From Accumulibacter sp. (GTDB taxonomy: Bacteria; Pseudomonadota; Gammaproteobacteria; Burkholderiales; Rhodocyclaceae): a stretch of DNA of 33,180 bases. The DNA is taken from NCBI GenBank assembly GCA_017302455.1, contig JAFLDO010000047.1, positions 1 to 33,180 of the forward strand, in the 5' to 3' direction. Positions 9,259 to 17,186 of this stretch are shown here, one piece after another. The notes under the pieces are model-generated. The model saw only the letters and a list, made by a program, of their open reading frames with translations. It was not told the DNA's origin and searched no databases. The translations under genes were made by a program, and so were the position numbers. Each line of letters begins with the position of its first letter. Position 1 is the first letter of the stretch.

Positions 9259-10353
9259 TCATGGGGTTTTCTGCTCACTGGCCGGCGGTGCAGCTTGGGG
9301 CGACTGCCACCTGACCAACTCCACCGTGAGGTGCGACTCCGTGAGTTCGTATGCGGAGATGCGCACCTTTTCCGGCACGTCCTCACGCTGCAAGCGCGCC
9401 AGAGCCTGTTTTAGCCGACGCCGGAACTCCCGAAGTTCGCAGACGACCCCACTCCAAAGGAACACATCGGTGACTTTCAAAGGATATGGTTTGGCATGAG
9501 AGCTGTAGTAGCTCGCCAGCCACGCAGGCAGCCCTGAGTAGTCATGCAGCGCCGCGTCAGTCACCGCGCTCCAGTCTTCCGGCCCAAAGAGGCGGGCCAT
9601 GGAGTCCAGAACGCGAAAGGAAATCAGGTCGCTTCCCTTGAGCGCGCGCGCGTCGGTGTCTCGGCCCTGGTAGCCGTCGTCGAAGACGGCATCGAGCAAA
9701 CGAGGCATCGGGATGTCGACCCGTTTCACCCGGATGCGCAAGTGGGCAGCGTTGAGCCGAATCAGGCTGTCGCGAATGGCCCGGTGCGTATTGGCGCTGT
9801 AGGTGACGTTCAAGTCCCGCACCAGCTGCCAGAAAGTCACTTTGACCCAGCGCAGCTCGCTCCCCGGACAGAGCGGCCGGTCGTCGCGATAGTAGTTGAG
9901 GCAGGCTGCAAAGACCCGGCGGTCGTAATCGCCCAGCGGATGGCCCGTTAGGGTGAGGGACATGTCGCCCTGCACCCCTATCTCCACGTTCATTAGCGGT
10001 TTGTCGGTGACCTCGGCGGCGCTGAACAAGGAGGAGCGCAGGAAGGCGTTCGGAAGGCCCACCGTCGCTTCGCGCCAGGTGGGGAGATACACATCCTCGC
10101 CCCGACGCACCGCCCGCTGCTGCCTGGCCTGCCGGACCTCGGTGACGGAGGCGTTGTCGGGTAACACGAGCACAGGCTCCTTCTCGGCCGCCATCCGTCT
10201 CAGCTGGCTGCGCGCGACCGATTCGAGCGTCGCGGCAGCCGCACAGGCGAGGTCCTGGGTCAGGCAGTCCGGCGCCGACTCCGAAGCCCGCCGTGCGGCT
10301 GCGGCCTGAGCGTGGAGCTCGGCAATCTGCTCAGCGCTGCGGCGCATGGCCAT
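9259..10353 (-). CDS. trfA: TrfA-like plasmid replication initiator
   Basis: A protein of 364 residues resembling TrfA, the iteron-binding initiator of IncP plasmids such as RK2. The family signature is clear towards the C-terminus: YYSSHAKPYPLKVTDVF, with a following helix (ELREFRRRLKQALARLQRE), matches the conserved YFSSHREPYPLK segment of TrfA. The middle also follows the pattern of two winged-helix domains (VTFWQLVRDLNVTYS; IRDSLIRLNAAHLRI). The start MAMRRSAEQIAELHAQ is chosen because GGAG lies six bases upstream; Met codons at 10380 and 10434 have no such site. The gene overlaps the small ribbon-helix-helix gene upstream by about 23 bases, and iterons lie beyond that, as expected for an autoregulated plasmid replicon. 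It is intact, so this island may have replicated, or still replicate, outside the chromosome. Confidence 0.85.
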   Translation of the reverse strand: MAMRRSAEQIAELHAQAAAARRASESAPDCLTQDLACAAAATLESVARSQLRRMAAEKEPVLVLPDNASVTEVRQARQQRAVRRGEDVYLPTWREATVGLPNAFLRSSLFSAAEVTDKPLMNVEIGVQGDMSLTLTGHPLGDYDRRVFAACLNYYRDDRPLCPGSELRWVKVTFWQLVRDLNVTYSANTHRAIRDSLIRLNAAHLRIRVKRVDIPMPRLLDAVFDDGYQGRDTDARALKGSDLISFRVLDSMARLFGPEDWSAVTDAALHDYSGLPAWLASYYSSHAKPYPLKVTDVFLWSGVVCELREFRRRLKQALARLQREDVPEKVRISAYELTESHLTVELVRWQSPQAAPPASEQKTP

Positions 10354-10534
10354 GCTGGGCTCCGGCTGCACGTTGAACATACGCGGCCAGGAGCCCGCGA
10401 AGGACCACCGACGCGCACACGCCTTGCACCGCACAAAGTGATGCGAATTCGTTCTTCAGGTCTTCCGGCAACCAGATTTTCATCTGCACCGAGCCCGCGC
10501 GCTGCCGGCCGGATTTTTCGGTTTTTATTTTCAA
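10331..10534 (-). CDS. Small ribbon-helix-helix (CopG/Arc-like) DNA-binding protein
   Basis: A small frame whose product contains MKIWLPEDLKNEFASLCAVQ followed by GVCASVVLRGLLAAYV, the beta strand plus two helices of a ribbon-helix-helix protein. It ends in a short Gln/His tail that overlaps the trfA start. Two starts are possible. A TTG at 10534 has GGAGAAG just upstream (67 residues) and is used here; the ATG at 10483 gives 50 residues and has no good ribosome site. Such small regulators commonly precede plasmid initiators and control copy number or initiator expression, and that role is inferred here. The overlap suggests translational coupling to trfA. Confidence 0.6.
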   Translation of the reverse strand: MKIKTEKSGRQRAGSVQMKIWLPEDLKNEFASLCAVQGVCASVVLRGLLAAYVQRAAGAQHGHAPQR

Positions 10535-10631
10535 ATGTCTTCTCCACAGGGACGCAATGAGGCCCCACGGGGAGGTATAGCGCGCAAAGTGCGCATGACA
10601 TCTGACGACCGCTACCCAGCGCGCATCGATG

Positions 10632-10719
10632 CTTGGCCTCAAAACACGCTTTACTTGGCGTCGAAACACACGGCACTTGGCGTGGCCCCACATTTCGCTT
10701 GGCGTCAAAACACGCTCTT
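10632..10719. repeat. Four iterons at exact 22-bp spacing (candidate oriV/operator)
   Basis: Direct repeats begin at 10632, 10654, 10676 and 10698, each 22 bases apart, with a 17-bp core close to CTTGGCGTCAAAACACG. Copies 1, 2 and 4 match well; copy 3 is degenerate after CTTGGCGT. A partial fifth copy (TTTGGCCTC) starts at 10718. A spacing of two helical turns is the hallmark of initiator-binding iterons; RK2 iterons are likewise 17-bp units spaced about 22 bp. They lie upstream of the ribbon-helix-helix/trfA pair and so could be the replication origin, an autoregulatory operator, or both. Confidence 0.82.
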
Positions 10720-10800
10720 TGGCCTCCGACTGGAAAATCGCCGCGCGGCACCGGGCGTTTTCGTGGGTATCCACCCGGTAATCCTTAATCCTTTAATCCG
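10720..10800. other. Origin-like segment beside the iterons: hairpin and TAATCC repeats
   Basis: Next to the iterons is a hairpin-forming stretch (ACCGG at 10750-10754 pairing with CCGGT at 10775-10779, and inner GTGG/CCAC around GTAT). Three TAATCC hexamers follow at 10779, 10786 and 10794, in the most AT-rich run of the neighbourhood. Iterons beside a short A+T-rich direct-repeat run is how the unwinding region of an iteron plasmid is built. The functional reading is inference; no clear DnaA box was found. Confidence 0.4.
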
Positions 10801-11537
10801 TCCCTCTGGGCCTCGCGCTTCGAGCGCCTCCCTCGCAAAGCGGGCTTCAGGCTTACACGAGACACGCTGAACCAGGTCTTCGACTGCATGCGCGCAGTCC
10901 CACTTCCGGCAACCAGGCTGGCCAGTGTGCTCAGTGGAAAACAGCCCGAGCGCCACCCGCAAGACGGGTTGGTTCGCATCAGCGCTCCGTCCTGGCTGCC
11001 CTGATGAAACCGGCGAGTCGCCACCTCAAAACGCTCACGACACCAGCCCCAACCCACTCGGTTCGCCGACGTTGATTCCGGAAAACAGCCCACCTTGCGC
11101 AACGCGACGCGGAAGAACGCCGACACAAGCCTCAAGGGGAACAGGTTCGCCATCGAGTCGCAGGCTTAACCCATTGACTTGCTCACGCAGCCGCTTGCGA
11201 ACCCGGTTAAGCCATACCCGTCATCGCGTAAAAATGCCGCAATCCGACACTCACGGTGCTTTCAACTTCCGCGCAGTTGGACTACGGTGGACCTCAGCTA
11301 CTTGGATAGCTACGCGTTCGGTATCGGTTGATGGGGCAGCAGTTCGCTCCAGGGCGTCATTTTGTGAACAGACCACGAAATGGGGCCTAGGCAATGAGCA
11401 TTGTCAGCAACTTCACCGGGCGCACTGCCGCTAAGCCAAAAAGCCTTTTTATCTCATGGCTTTACGACCCACCGACTCAGTTGTCCGCAGGGTCGCAGGC
11501 GGCTCCCGCACCTGTTGCTTCCACTTGGCCGCCTCGG
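10801..11537. other. Apparently non-coding region with a 12-bp direct repeat
   Basis: About 0.74 kb without a convincing gene. Frames on both strands exist, but their products are low in complexity, rich in Arg, Ser and Pro, and lack domains or ribosome sites. GGAAAACAGCCC occurs twice in direct orientation (10936-10947 and 11080-11091), and GGTTCGC recurs nearby (about 10971, 11060, 11144). A structured RNA, partition site or origin extension is possible. I see no named element. Confidence 0.4.
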
Positions 11538-11831
11538 TCAGCGTTCCTCTCGCCTCACGTCCAACGCAAAGCGCATGGCTTGCAGGCACGCCAGCAGAAA
11601 ACCCGCGTTGAAGTTTCCACGGTTGATGCGCCGGTTGATGACGGCCGCGCTGCGTTTGATACCCAGCGGCTTCAACGCTTCCGAAAGCTCGCTGTAACCC
11701 CAGCCGCGCTCGCGCATCGCGCGCTTGAGCACGACGCTCGCCTGCAGCCCCCACATCTCGGTGGCCACGGATTCACTTCTCGTGGCCTCTGGCCGCACCC
11801 CCACCGAAATCCGCCTGCCTGGCTTGTTCAT
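11538..11831 (-). CDS. DUF6471-type small protein, HTH-like
   Basis: A 97-residue protein. The central part, LKRAMRERGWGYSELSEALKPLGI followed by INRRINRGNFNAGFLLACLQAM, resembles DUF6471 family proteins, which look like a short Cro/C1-type helix-turn-helix fold. It would be a DNA-binding regulator. The ATG at 11831 has GGGAG seven bases upstream, supporting this start. It is divergent from the transposition operon starting at 11947, so its promoter region is shared with tnsAB and it may regulate that operon; this is inferred from position only. The family name comes from memory of its pattern and was not searched. Confidence 0.65.
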   Translation of the reverse strand: MNKPGRRISVGVRPEATRSESVATEMWGLQASVVLKRAMRERGWGYSELSEALKPLGIKRSAAVINRRINRGNFNAGFLLACLQAMRFALDVRREER

Positions 11832-11888
11832 TTTCTCGCTCCCTACCCGTTCCGCGCTTCGACGGAGACGAAGGCATTAGAGTCAATT

Positions 11889-11917
11889 TTGGCACGTACA
11901 CCTGCCGTGTTTCTACA
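11889..11917 (+). promoter_or_regulatory. Weak candidate promoter for the transposition operon
   Basis: TTGGCA (11889-11894) and TCTACA (11912-11917) are 17 bases apart, 30 bases upstream of the tnsAB start. The -10 hexamer matches the consensus poorly, so this is tentative. The 115-bp gap between the divergent DUF6471 gene and tnsAB must hold promoters for both. Confidence 0.25.
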
Positions 11918-11946
11918 TTCTGATTCACCCCTTGTGGAGATTAGAA

Positions 11947-14652
11947 ATGCTTGAAACACCCCAGCGGGAGCGCCTGCTCGACCGCCTTGGGCTCCCGAGC
12001 GCCGGAAGGCGTCCCATTCTTGACGCGGCCAAGTACGCCCCTGTGCGCAAGGTCGAGTCGAAGGGCGGCGGTAACGTCCTTACGCCCTATCAAAGCCTGA
12101 AAATGCAGCGGACCGTGGAAACGGAAAGCCGCCATCTTGAGTTCCCGGCCGCTGTCAGCCACGAACATGACCCGACGGTGCTGGAGTACTTCCCGCAGCC
12201 CTGCCGTTTGAAGTTCGAACTGGTGGACGCCGACGGAGAAATCCATGCTGTCGACCACACGCCGGACTTTCTCGTCATTACCGAACGAGGGGTCTGGCTG
12301 GAGGAGTGGAAGCACTGGCGAAAGCTTGAAAACCTCGCTCGCCGCTCTCCCTGGCGGTATCAGCTCGACCTAGATGGGCGCTGGTGCGCCCCCGGCATCG
12401 AGCAGTGGCTCGCCGACCGTGGCATCGGTTACCGCATCCGCACGGACCGCGACATTCCCCAACGACGCATCGAGAACACGCTGTTCCTCGAAGACTATCT
12501 GGCCCCTGGGGCGCCGCCTTGCCCAATCGATGTCGCCCTGAAGGTGCGTGATGCGCTGGAGCGTGACGCCACCCTGTACCTGGCGGAGCTTTACGAAACC
12601 GTTGAGTGCCGTCCGGACGACATCTTCAAGCTGATTGCCGACGGCCTCGTGGTGGCCGAAGTCGATGATGCGTCGCTGAGCGAACCAACCCGCTGCCGCG
12701 TGTTTCGCGATACGGCGGTCCGCGATTTCGAACGGATGCGCTCACTCCCACCCCCGTTCTCGCTTCGGGGCACGCTCGACATCACCGTTGGCGCACGACT
12801 CACGTACGACCAGCTGCCTTACACGGTCATCATGGTCGGAGGCTCGAAGGTCGTTCTGCAATCCGACGACAAGCGGTCGGTCGAAGTCTCGTTGGAAACG
12901 CTCGAATCGCTCGCCCTGCAACAGGACGTCGTGATGGCCGATGGGTCGGTGCCGACTTCGGCCCCTGTTCGCCTGTCGGACTTCACCGAAGCCGAGTTAC
13001 GGGCGGCACTGGAGCGCCGAACCGCGCTCGAGCAGGTCACCAGACCCAACCGGAGTCAGCGCCGTCATTTGAAGGCTCTGGCCATTGCAAAGCTGAGCGG
13101 AACGGATGAACTCGTTGCACTCATCCCACAACTGGGGCAGCGCGGAAACCGGACCCCGCGCTTGAGCGCCGAGCAGGAGGACGCGCTGGAACAGGTCATC
13201 CGCGAGGCGTATCTGATTTCAAGCGCCCCCAATGCCAAACACTGCTACCTCAAGCTGAAGACGCTGTGTGCCAGCCGCGGTATCAAGGCGCCGTCCTACC
13301 CGACGCTGATTAAGCGCATCAAGGCGAAGTCGCCGAAGGAGTCCGACTTGGCACGCCACGGCAAGCGCGTGGCCTACCAGAATGCGGAGTTCGTACCCGT
13401 CCTGTATATCGACACACCGGTACACGGTTCGCGTGCGTTCCAGTACGTGCACATGGACCACACCGAGCTCGACATCGAGCTCGTATCGCTGAAAACCGGG
13501 AAGGTGCTTGGGCGTCCGTGGCTGTCATTGGCGATTGACGCCTTTACGCGTCGAATTGTCGGCCTCTATCTGTCGTACGACCCGCCGTCGTACCGCTCGA
13601 ACATGATGCTGCTGCGGGACATTGTCCGACGCTATCGGCGTTTGCCGCAGTTCATCGTCGTTGATAACGGTGCTGACTTCCGCAGCGAGGATTTCAAGCG
13701 CTTCACCGAACTGATGCGCATCCATGTCCGGTATCGCCCATCGGGCCAGCCGCGTCACGGCGCAGTCATGGAACGCATCTTCGGCCGCACCCATACCGAG
13801 TACGTGCATAACCTTGCCGGCGACACGAAGGCGCTGAAGGAAGTCCGCAAAACGACTGGGAAGTTTCTCCCCTCGCGCTTGGCGGAATGGACGCTCTCCT
13901 ACTTGTACTACGGCCTCGAGTACTGGGCTTTCACCTATTACGACACAGCAGAGCACTCAACACTGGGGCTGAGCCCGCGCGAAGCCTTCGAGCGGAGCGT
14001 GGCCACGTCGGGGCTTCGGGCACATCGGGTCGTCACACTGACCCAGGACTTCCTCATCCTGACGTGCCCGACGGTCGGACGGACAGGAAGGCGTTCGGTC
14101 GACCGGCAGCGTGGCGTCAAGGTGCACAACAACTATCGGTATTGGTGCCCCGAACTGCGGGACCCACAGCTCCATGGTCAGAAGGTGCCGACCCGTTACG
14201 ACCCATGGGACGCCTCGACAGTGTATGTGCAGGTCAACAAGCACTGGGTGCCTGCTCAATGCAAGGTGCTCGCGGGGCTTGGTCAGCTCACGGAAAAAGA
14301 GCGCGAACTCATTTCCGACGAAATGCGAAATCGCTTCCGCATCTCGGAAAACGAGGAGCTCACCCTGCAACGGGTAGCCGAGTTCATGCGCATCTTCACC
14401 CCTCAGGGCGCCATGGAACTGGCGCTCGAGCGACAGCATGAAAACCGCGAGTTGTACCGGGACCTCGGGATGGGGGCTATCTCCCCAACCAGCTCGGTGC
14501 CGCTGTTGCCTGCCGTCGCCCCTCAACCGCCCCAAAAACAGGCGGTAGCAAAGACCGCCGTCGTCGCGGTTGCGCTGCCACCGCCCGTTCAGACCGCCGA
14601 GTCAGCTGCTGACCTCGCGTACTCCGACCTCCCCGATTTCGACACCTTTTGA
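11947..14652 (+). CDS. tnsAB: TnsA-TnsB fusion transposase of a Tn7-like element
   Basis: A 901-residue protein that joins both strand-cutting activities of Tn7-type transposition. Residues about 50-200 are TnsA-like: Glu65 in SRHLEF, Asp107 in HTPDFLV and Glu120-x-Lys122 in WLEEWK form the PD-(D/E)xK nuclease that cuts the 5' ends. The rest is TnsB/Mu/TniA-like. An HTH region (about 340-460) precedes an RNase H-fold DDE domain with Asp504 (MDHTELD), Asp573 (VVDNGADF) and Glu609 (GAVMERIF), the last two 35 residues apart as in retroviral-type integrases. A Mu-C-type beta-barrel and a Pro/Ala-rich tail follow; the tail probably contacts the ATPase. The ATG at 11947 is preceded by GGAG. All catalytic residues are present, so cut-and-paste transposition is predicted. 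The next gene starts 14 bases on. Confidence 0.88.
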   Translation: MLETPQRERLLDRLGLPSAGRRPILDAAKYAPVRKVESKGGGNVLTPYQSLKMQRTVETESRHLEFPAAVSHEHDPTVLEYFPQPCRLKFELVDADGEIHAVDHTPDFLVITERGVWLEEWKHWRKLENLARRSPWRYQLDLDGRWCAPGIEQWLADRGIGYRIRTDRDIPQRRIENTLFLEDYLAPGAPPCPIDVALKVRDALERDATLYLAELYETVECRPDDIFKLIADGLVVAEVDDASLSEPTRCRVFRDTAVRDFERMRSLPPPFSLRGTLDITVGARLTYDQLPYTVIMVGGSKVVLQSDDKRSVEVSLETLESLALQQDVVMADGSVPTSAPVRLSDFTEAELRAALERRTALEQVTRPNRSQRRHLKALAIAKLSGTDELVALIPQLGQRGNRTPRLSAEQEDALEQVIREAYLISSAPNAKHCYLKLKTLCASRGIKAPSYPTLIKRIKAKSPKESDLARHGKRVAYQNAEFVPVLYIDTPVHGSRAFQYVHMDHTELDIELVSLKTGKVLGRPWLSLAIDAFTRRIVGLYLSYDPPSYRSNMMLLRDIVRRYRRLPQFIVVDNGADFRSEDFKRFTELMRIHVRYRPSGQPRHGAVMERIFGRTHTEYVHNLAGDTKALKEVRKTTGKFLPSRLAEWTLSYLYYGLEYWAFTYYDTAEHSTLGLSPREAFERSVATSGLRAHRVVTLTQDFLILTCPTVGRTGRRSVDRQRGVKVHNNYRYWCPELRDPQLHGQKVPTRYDPWDASTVYVQVNKHWVPAQCKVLAGLGQLTEKERELISDEMRNRFRISENEELTLQRVAEFMRIFTPQGAMELALERQHENRELYRDLGMGAISPTSSVPLLPAVAPQPPQKQAVAKTAVVAVALPPPVQTAESAADLAYSDLPDFDTF

Positions 14653-14666
14653 GCTTTACCTTGAAC

Positions 14667-15686
14667 ATGAACACCCACATCTCTAACAGCCAACCGGCGC
14701 TCAACGCCCCGAACATCCGCGGCCAACGTATCCGCCATACCCGCATTGCCTCCACCATCGACGAGTGTCGCCTCATGCTCGCCGCGGGCGATAACGCAAA
14801 CCTACTTCTCCTGTGTGGCCCAACAGGGGTCGGCAAAAGCACCCTGGGCGATTTCCTTGTCGAGTCGGAACTCAAGGACCAAGCGGCAGTGCTGTCCGCG
14901 AATCCGGGCTACGTTCCGGCCATTCGTGTCGAGGCTCCCTCCTCCGGTGAGCGCGACTTCTCATGGCGTCTGTTCTATCAACGCATGCTCGATGCACTCG
15001 AGGGCGAGCTCGACGCCCCGCGAACGGCATACGGCATCGACCCGGTAACGGGGAAGGTTGTACGTCCGGTCGGTCCGCAAACCAACCGCCTCTCAGGCTT
15101 GCGCACGGCCGTGGAGCGTTCGCTGCGTAATCGCGGCACGCGTATCGTCGTTGTCGATGAGGCGGCACACATGATGCGTCAGTGTCATCCCAGCCGCCTC
15201 GTCGAACAGTTCAACACGCTGAAATCGCTTTCGAACGAGTCCCATGTGCAGTGGATTCTGCTGGGGTCCTACGACCTTTTCGAGCTCGTCTCGCTGAGCG
15301 CCCAACTTGCTCGCCGCACCCACGTCATCCATTTCGGCCGGTATCGGGAAGATAACGATGAGGACGTCCGAGCCTTTCGCGGTTGCCTGAAAAAATTCGC
15401 GGACGGGTTGCCAGCCTTGAAGGACCTCGACCTGCTGCAATACGCCGACGCATTCCAGCAGAACACGCTGGGATGCGTGGGAACGCTGCGTACCGTGCTC
15501 GTGCGCCTCAACCTTCTGGTCGCTGAAAAGGGCTGGTCGGAAGACGTGCTGTGCAAAGCGTTGCTGACCGAGGCACAGACCGACCAAATCCTGCGAGAAA
15601 TCGTGGAGGGCGAGGAGCGCATTGCGCCGGGGCTCAAGCGCAATCTGGCCGTGCAACAGCCCAAGACTGGGCGGAGGGTTGCGTGA
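14667..15686 (+). CDS. tnsC: TnsC/TniB-type AAA+ ATPase
   Basis: The ATP-dependent regulator that links target recognition to the transposase, 339 residues. Walker A is LLLCGPTGVGKSTL, Walker B is RIVVVDEAAHM and a sensor-like motif is WILLGSYDLFEL. This order fits the TnsC/TniB family rather than IstB or MuB. I take the ATG at 14667 (MNTHISNSQ); an in-frame TTG at 14649 overlapping the tnsAB stop would add six residues, and neither start has a strong ribosome site. The gene ends in TGATG shared with tniQ. In this family ATP-bound TnsC oligomerises on target DNA at the site marked by TniQ and recruits TnsB. Confidence 0.88.
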   Translation: MNTHISNSQPALNAPNIRGQRIRHTRIASTIDECRLMLAAGDNANLLLLCGPTGVGKSTLGDFLVESELKDQAAVLSANPGYVPAIRVEAPSSGERDFSWRLFYQRMLDALEGELDAPRTAYGIDPVTGKVVRPVGPQTNRLSGLRTAVERSLRNRGTRIVVVDEAAHMMRQCHPSRLVEQFNTLKSLSNESHVQWILLGSYDLFELVSLSAQLARRTHVIHFGRYREDNDEDVRAFRGCLKKFADGLPALKDLDLLQYADAFQQNTLGCVGTLRTVLVRLNLLVAEKGWSEDVLCKALLTEAQTDQILREIVEGEERIAPGLKRNLAVQQPKTGRRVA

Positions 15687-16963
15687 TGAGCACATTGCAC
15701 AATCCGCGCTCGACGCTGCACGCCCTGGAACCGATGGGCCGCGGCACCCCTGAAGTCGAGAGCCTGACGAGCTATTTCTGTCGTCTCGCCTACTCCCACG
15801 GAATGACAGCGCAAAAGCTGGCTGACTGGGTCGTCGCCCACTTTGAGCAGTCCGTGTGCCAGAAGTACGGCTGGCATCAGCGCAGCTTCTCCAGCATGTC
15901 GCCGGAAAGCGAGCAGTGGGCAGCCTGGCTGGCAGCACTGACCGGCATCGCCTCGCTCGACCAGCACACGCTGGCGCCCTGGCGCGCGGTACTGGGCACT
16001 CCCGGGCTGGCACCGAAATCCGACCGCTGGTGCCCATGCTGCCTGGCCGAGGACAAGGAAACTGGCGACGAGCCTTACCTTCACTTGGCGTGGGATGTCG
16101 CACCCGTCACGGTCTGCTTGCGTCACAAGGTACAGTTGGCAACGACCTGCCCACATTGCCAGCGCACCAATGTTCGGAATCGGTCGGCGGTCGTTGTTCC
16201 GGGCTACTGCACGTCGTGTGGTGGGTTTCTCGGTGATGCCGAAACCGAACCCGCGACCCCGGAAGCCTTGTGGACAGCGCGCCAAGTAGGCCTGATGTTG
16301 CAGGCGGCCCCGAAGGTGGCTCCCACGGGATTGGTTCCTTTGCTGGAAACGGTCATCGAGCGCATGGCAGATGGCCGACCGAGCACATTCGCGAGCCGCT
16401 ACGGCTTCTCGAAGAGTGGCATCTCTCACTGGCTCAACAAGGGCGGGATTCCCACACTGAAGGCGTGGCTGACCATCGCGCTGCACGGAGGCATTGGACT
16501 CGACAAACTTTTCGCCGGCGACATCGAAGGCTGGGAGCCTCCGCTCACGCCTGTTCAGATGTCCATCGAGCTACCCGAGTCCCCGCGTGCAGGCATCAAG
16601 TCGCGGGAGCTGGACTGGGACACCATCCGCGCTCAGTTGCAGGCGCTGCTCCAGGAGCCCGAACCGGTTTCGGTCCATCAAGCTAGCGAACGCCTTGGTG
16701 TCGACCGCAAGAACCTGTACCTGCGCGCCAACATCGAGACCCGTGCCCTTGCCGACCGCTACCAGCGCCACCGCGCGTCGGTCGGCGCACAGCGCCAAGC
16801 CCGGCTTCAGGCTCAGATTAGCAACGTCCTCGATGAGCGTCTTGAAGCGGGTTACGAAGGGATGAGCGCACGCGACATCTGGAACCGGCTCGACACCGAG
16901 GCTCAGTCGGTGCCCGGCATCTTCCATCACATCAGCCAAGTCATAGACTCTCGGCGGACCTGA
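15686..16963 (+). CDS. tniQ: TniQ/TnsD-type target selector
   Basis: A 425-residue protein with the TniQ layout. The N-terminus ESLTSYFCRLAYSHGM matches the family start. Zinc-binding clusters follow: CPCC at 116-119, then CLRHKVQL, CPHC and CTSC. The C-terminal half (about 225-425) has two helix-turn-helix-like stretches, FASRYGFSKSGISHWLNKGG and VHQASERLGVDRKNLYLRAN, and a basic helical end. TniQ proteins of this length behave like TnsD, binding a fixed chromosomal site and recruiting TnsC. The nearest conserved gene is tRNA-Ala, 224 bp away, which is the obvious candidate target. The start ATG shares one base with the tnsC stop and has GGAGGG upstream. A strong terminator follows the stop. 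Confidence 0.88.
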   Translation: MSTLHNPRSTLHALEPMGRGTPEVESLTSYFCRLAYSHGMTAQKLADWVVAHFEQSVCQKYGWHQRSFSSMSPESEQWAAWLAALTGIASLDQHTLAPWRAVLGTPGLAPKSDRWCPCCLAEDKETGDEPYLHLAWDVAPVTVCLRHKVQLATTCPHCQRTNVRNRSAVVVPGYCTSCGGFLGDAETEPATPEALWTARQVGLMLQAAPKVAPTGLVPLLETVIERMADGRPSTFASRYGFSKSGISHWLNKGGIPTLKAWLTIALHGGIGLDKLFAGDIEGWEPPLTPVQMSIELPESPRAGIKSRELDWDTIRAQLQALLQEPEPVSVHQASERLGVDRKNLYLRANIETRALADRYQRHRASVGAQRQARLQAQISNVLDERLEAGYEGMSARDIWNRLDTEAQSVPGIFHHISQVIDSRRT

Positions 16964-16990
16964 CCCACACAAAACCACCGCCGAAAATGA

Positions 16991-17017
16991 AAACGGGACC
17001 GAACGGTCCCGTTTTTT
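16991..17017 (+). terminator. Intrinsic terminator of the tnsAB-tnsC-tniQ operon
   Basis: A perfect 10-bp stem, AAACGGGACC (16991-17000) with GGTCCCGTTT (17005-17014) around a GAAC loop, runs into a run of T residues. It lies 28 bases after the tniQ stop and ends the rightward transcript. Confidence 0.9.
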
Positions 17018-17091
17018 TCAACCTACATTCCGAGCGGCGCTAGCCTGCACGGACAGCAAAGCCAGCAAGCCTACTATGCGCAACCGAATAA

Positions 17092-17174
17092 ACCAAAATG
17101 TGGCCCATCGGGAAATAAAGCATAAAGTGTCCGCGTGGCCACTTTATGCTTAACGGCACAACTGAGAACAGTTG
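17092..17174. repeat. Inverted-repeat cluster between tniQ and tRNA-Ala (candidate element end)
   Basis: Two hairpins are visible. AAGCATAAAGTG (17118-17129) pairs with CACTTTATGCTT (17140-17151) around 10 bases, and CAACTG (17159-17164) pairs with CAGTTG (17169-17174). In addition ACCAAAAT (17092-17099) is the inverse of ATTTTGGT (17183-17190), which includes the tRNA CCA end. This is where the transposon or island end should lie. The long repeat could be a pair of transposase-binding sites. Read on the minus strand it is followed by TTTATTT and could instead be the tRNA terminator. The rest of 16964-17186 holds the operon terminator and nothing else I recognise. Confidence 0.45.
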
Positions 17175-17186
17175 GGCGCTGAATTT

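Noticed and set aside
10632-10740. Regular repeats as a CRISPR array
   Set aside because: The period is only 22 bases, with about 5 bases between cores and no unique spacers; iterons fit better, and there are no cas genes.
10785-11153. Minus-strand 122-codon frame in the gene-poor region
   Set aside because: Basic, repetitive product with no ribosome site or domain; its internal repetition (GCFP...) simply follows the 12-bp DNA repeat.
10925-11434. Plus-strand 169-codon frame in the same region
   Set aside because: Low-complexity Ser/Arg/Pro/Thr composition, no domain and no ribosome binding site.
11947-16963. CRISPR-associated transposon
   Set aside because: Tns/TniQ proteins are present, but no cas gene or repeat-spacer array is seen in the window, and TniQ is long like TnsD rather than short.
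11947-16963. Tn5053/Tn402-type tniABQR element
   Set aside because: The transposase has a TnsA nuclease domain fused at the N-terminus and no tniR resolvase is present.
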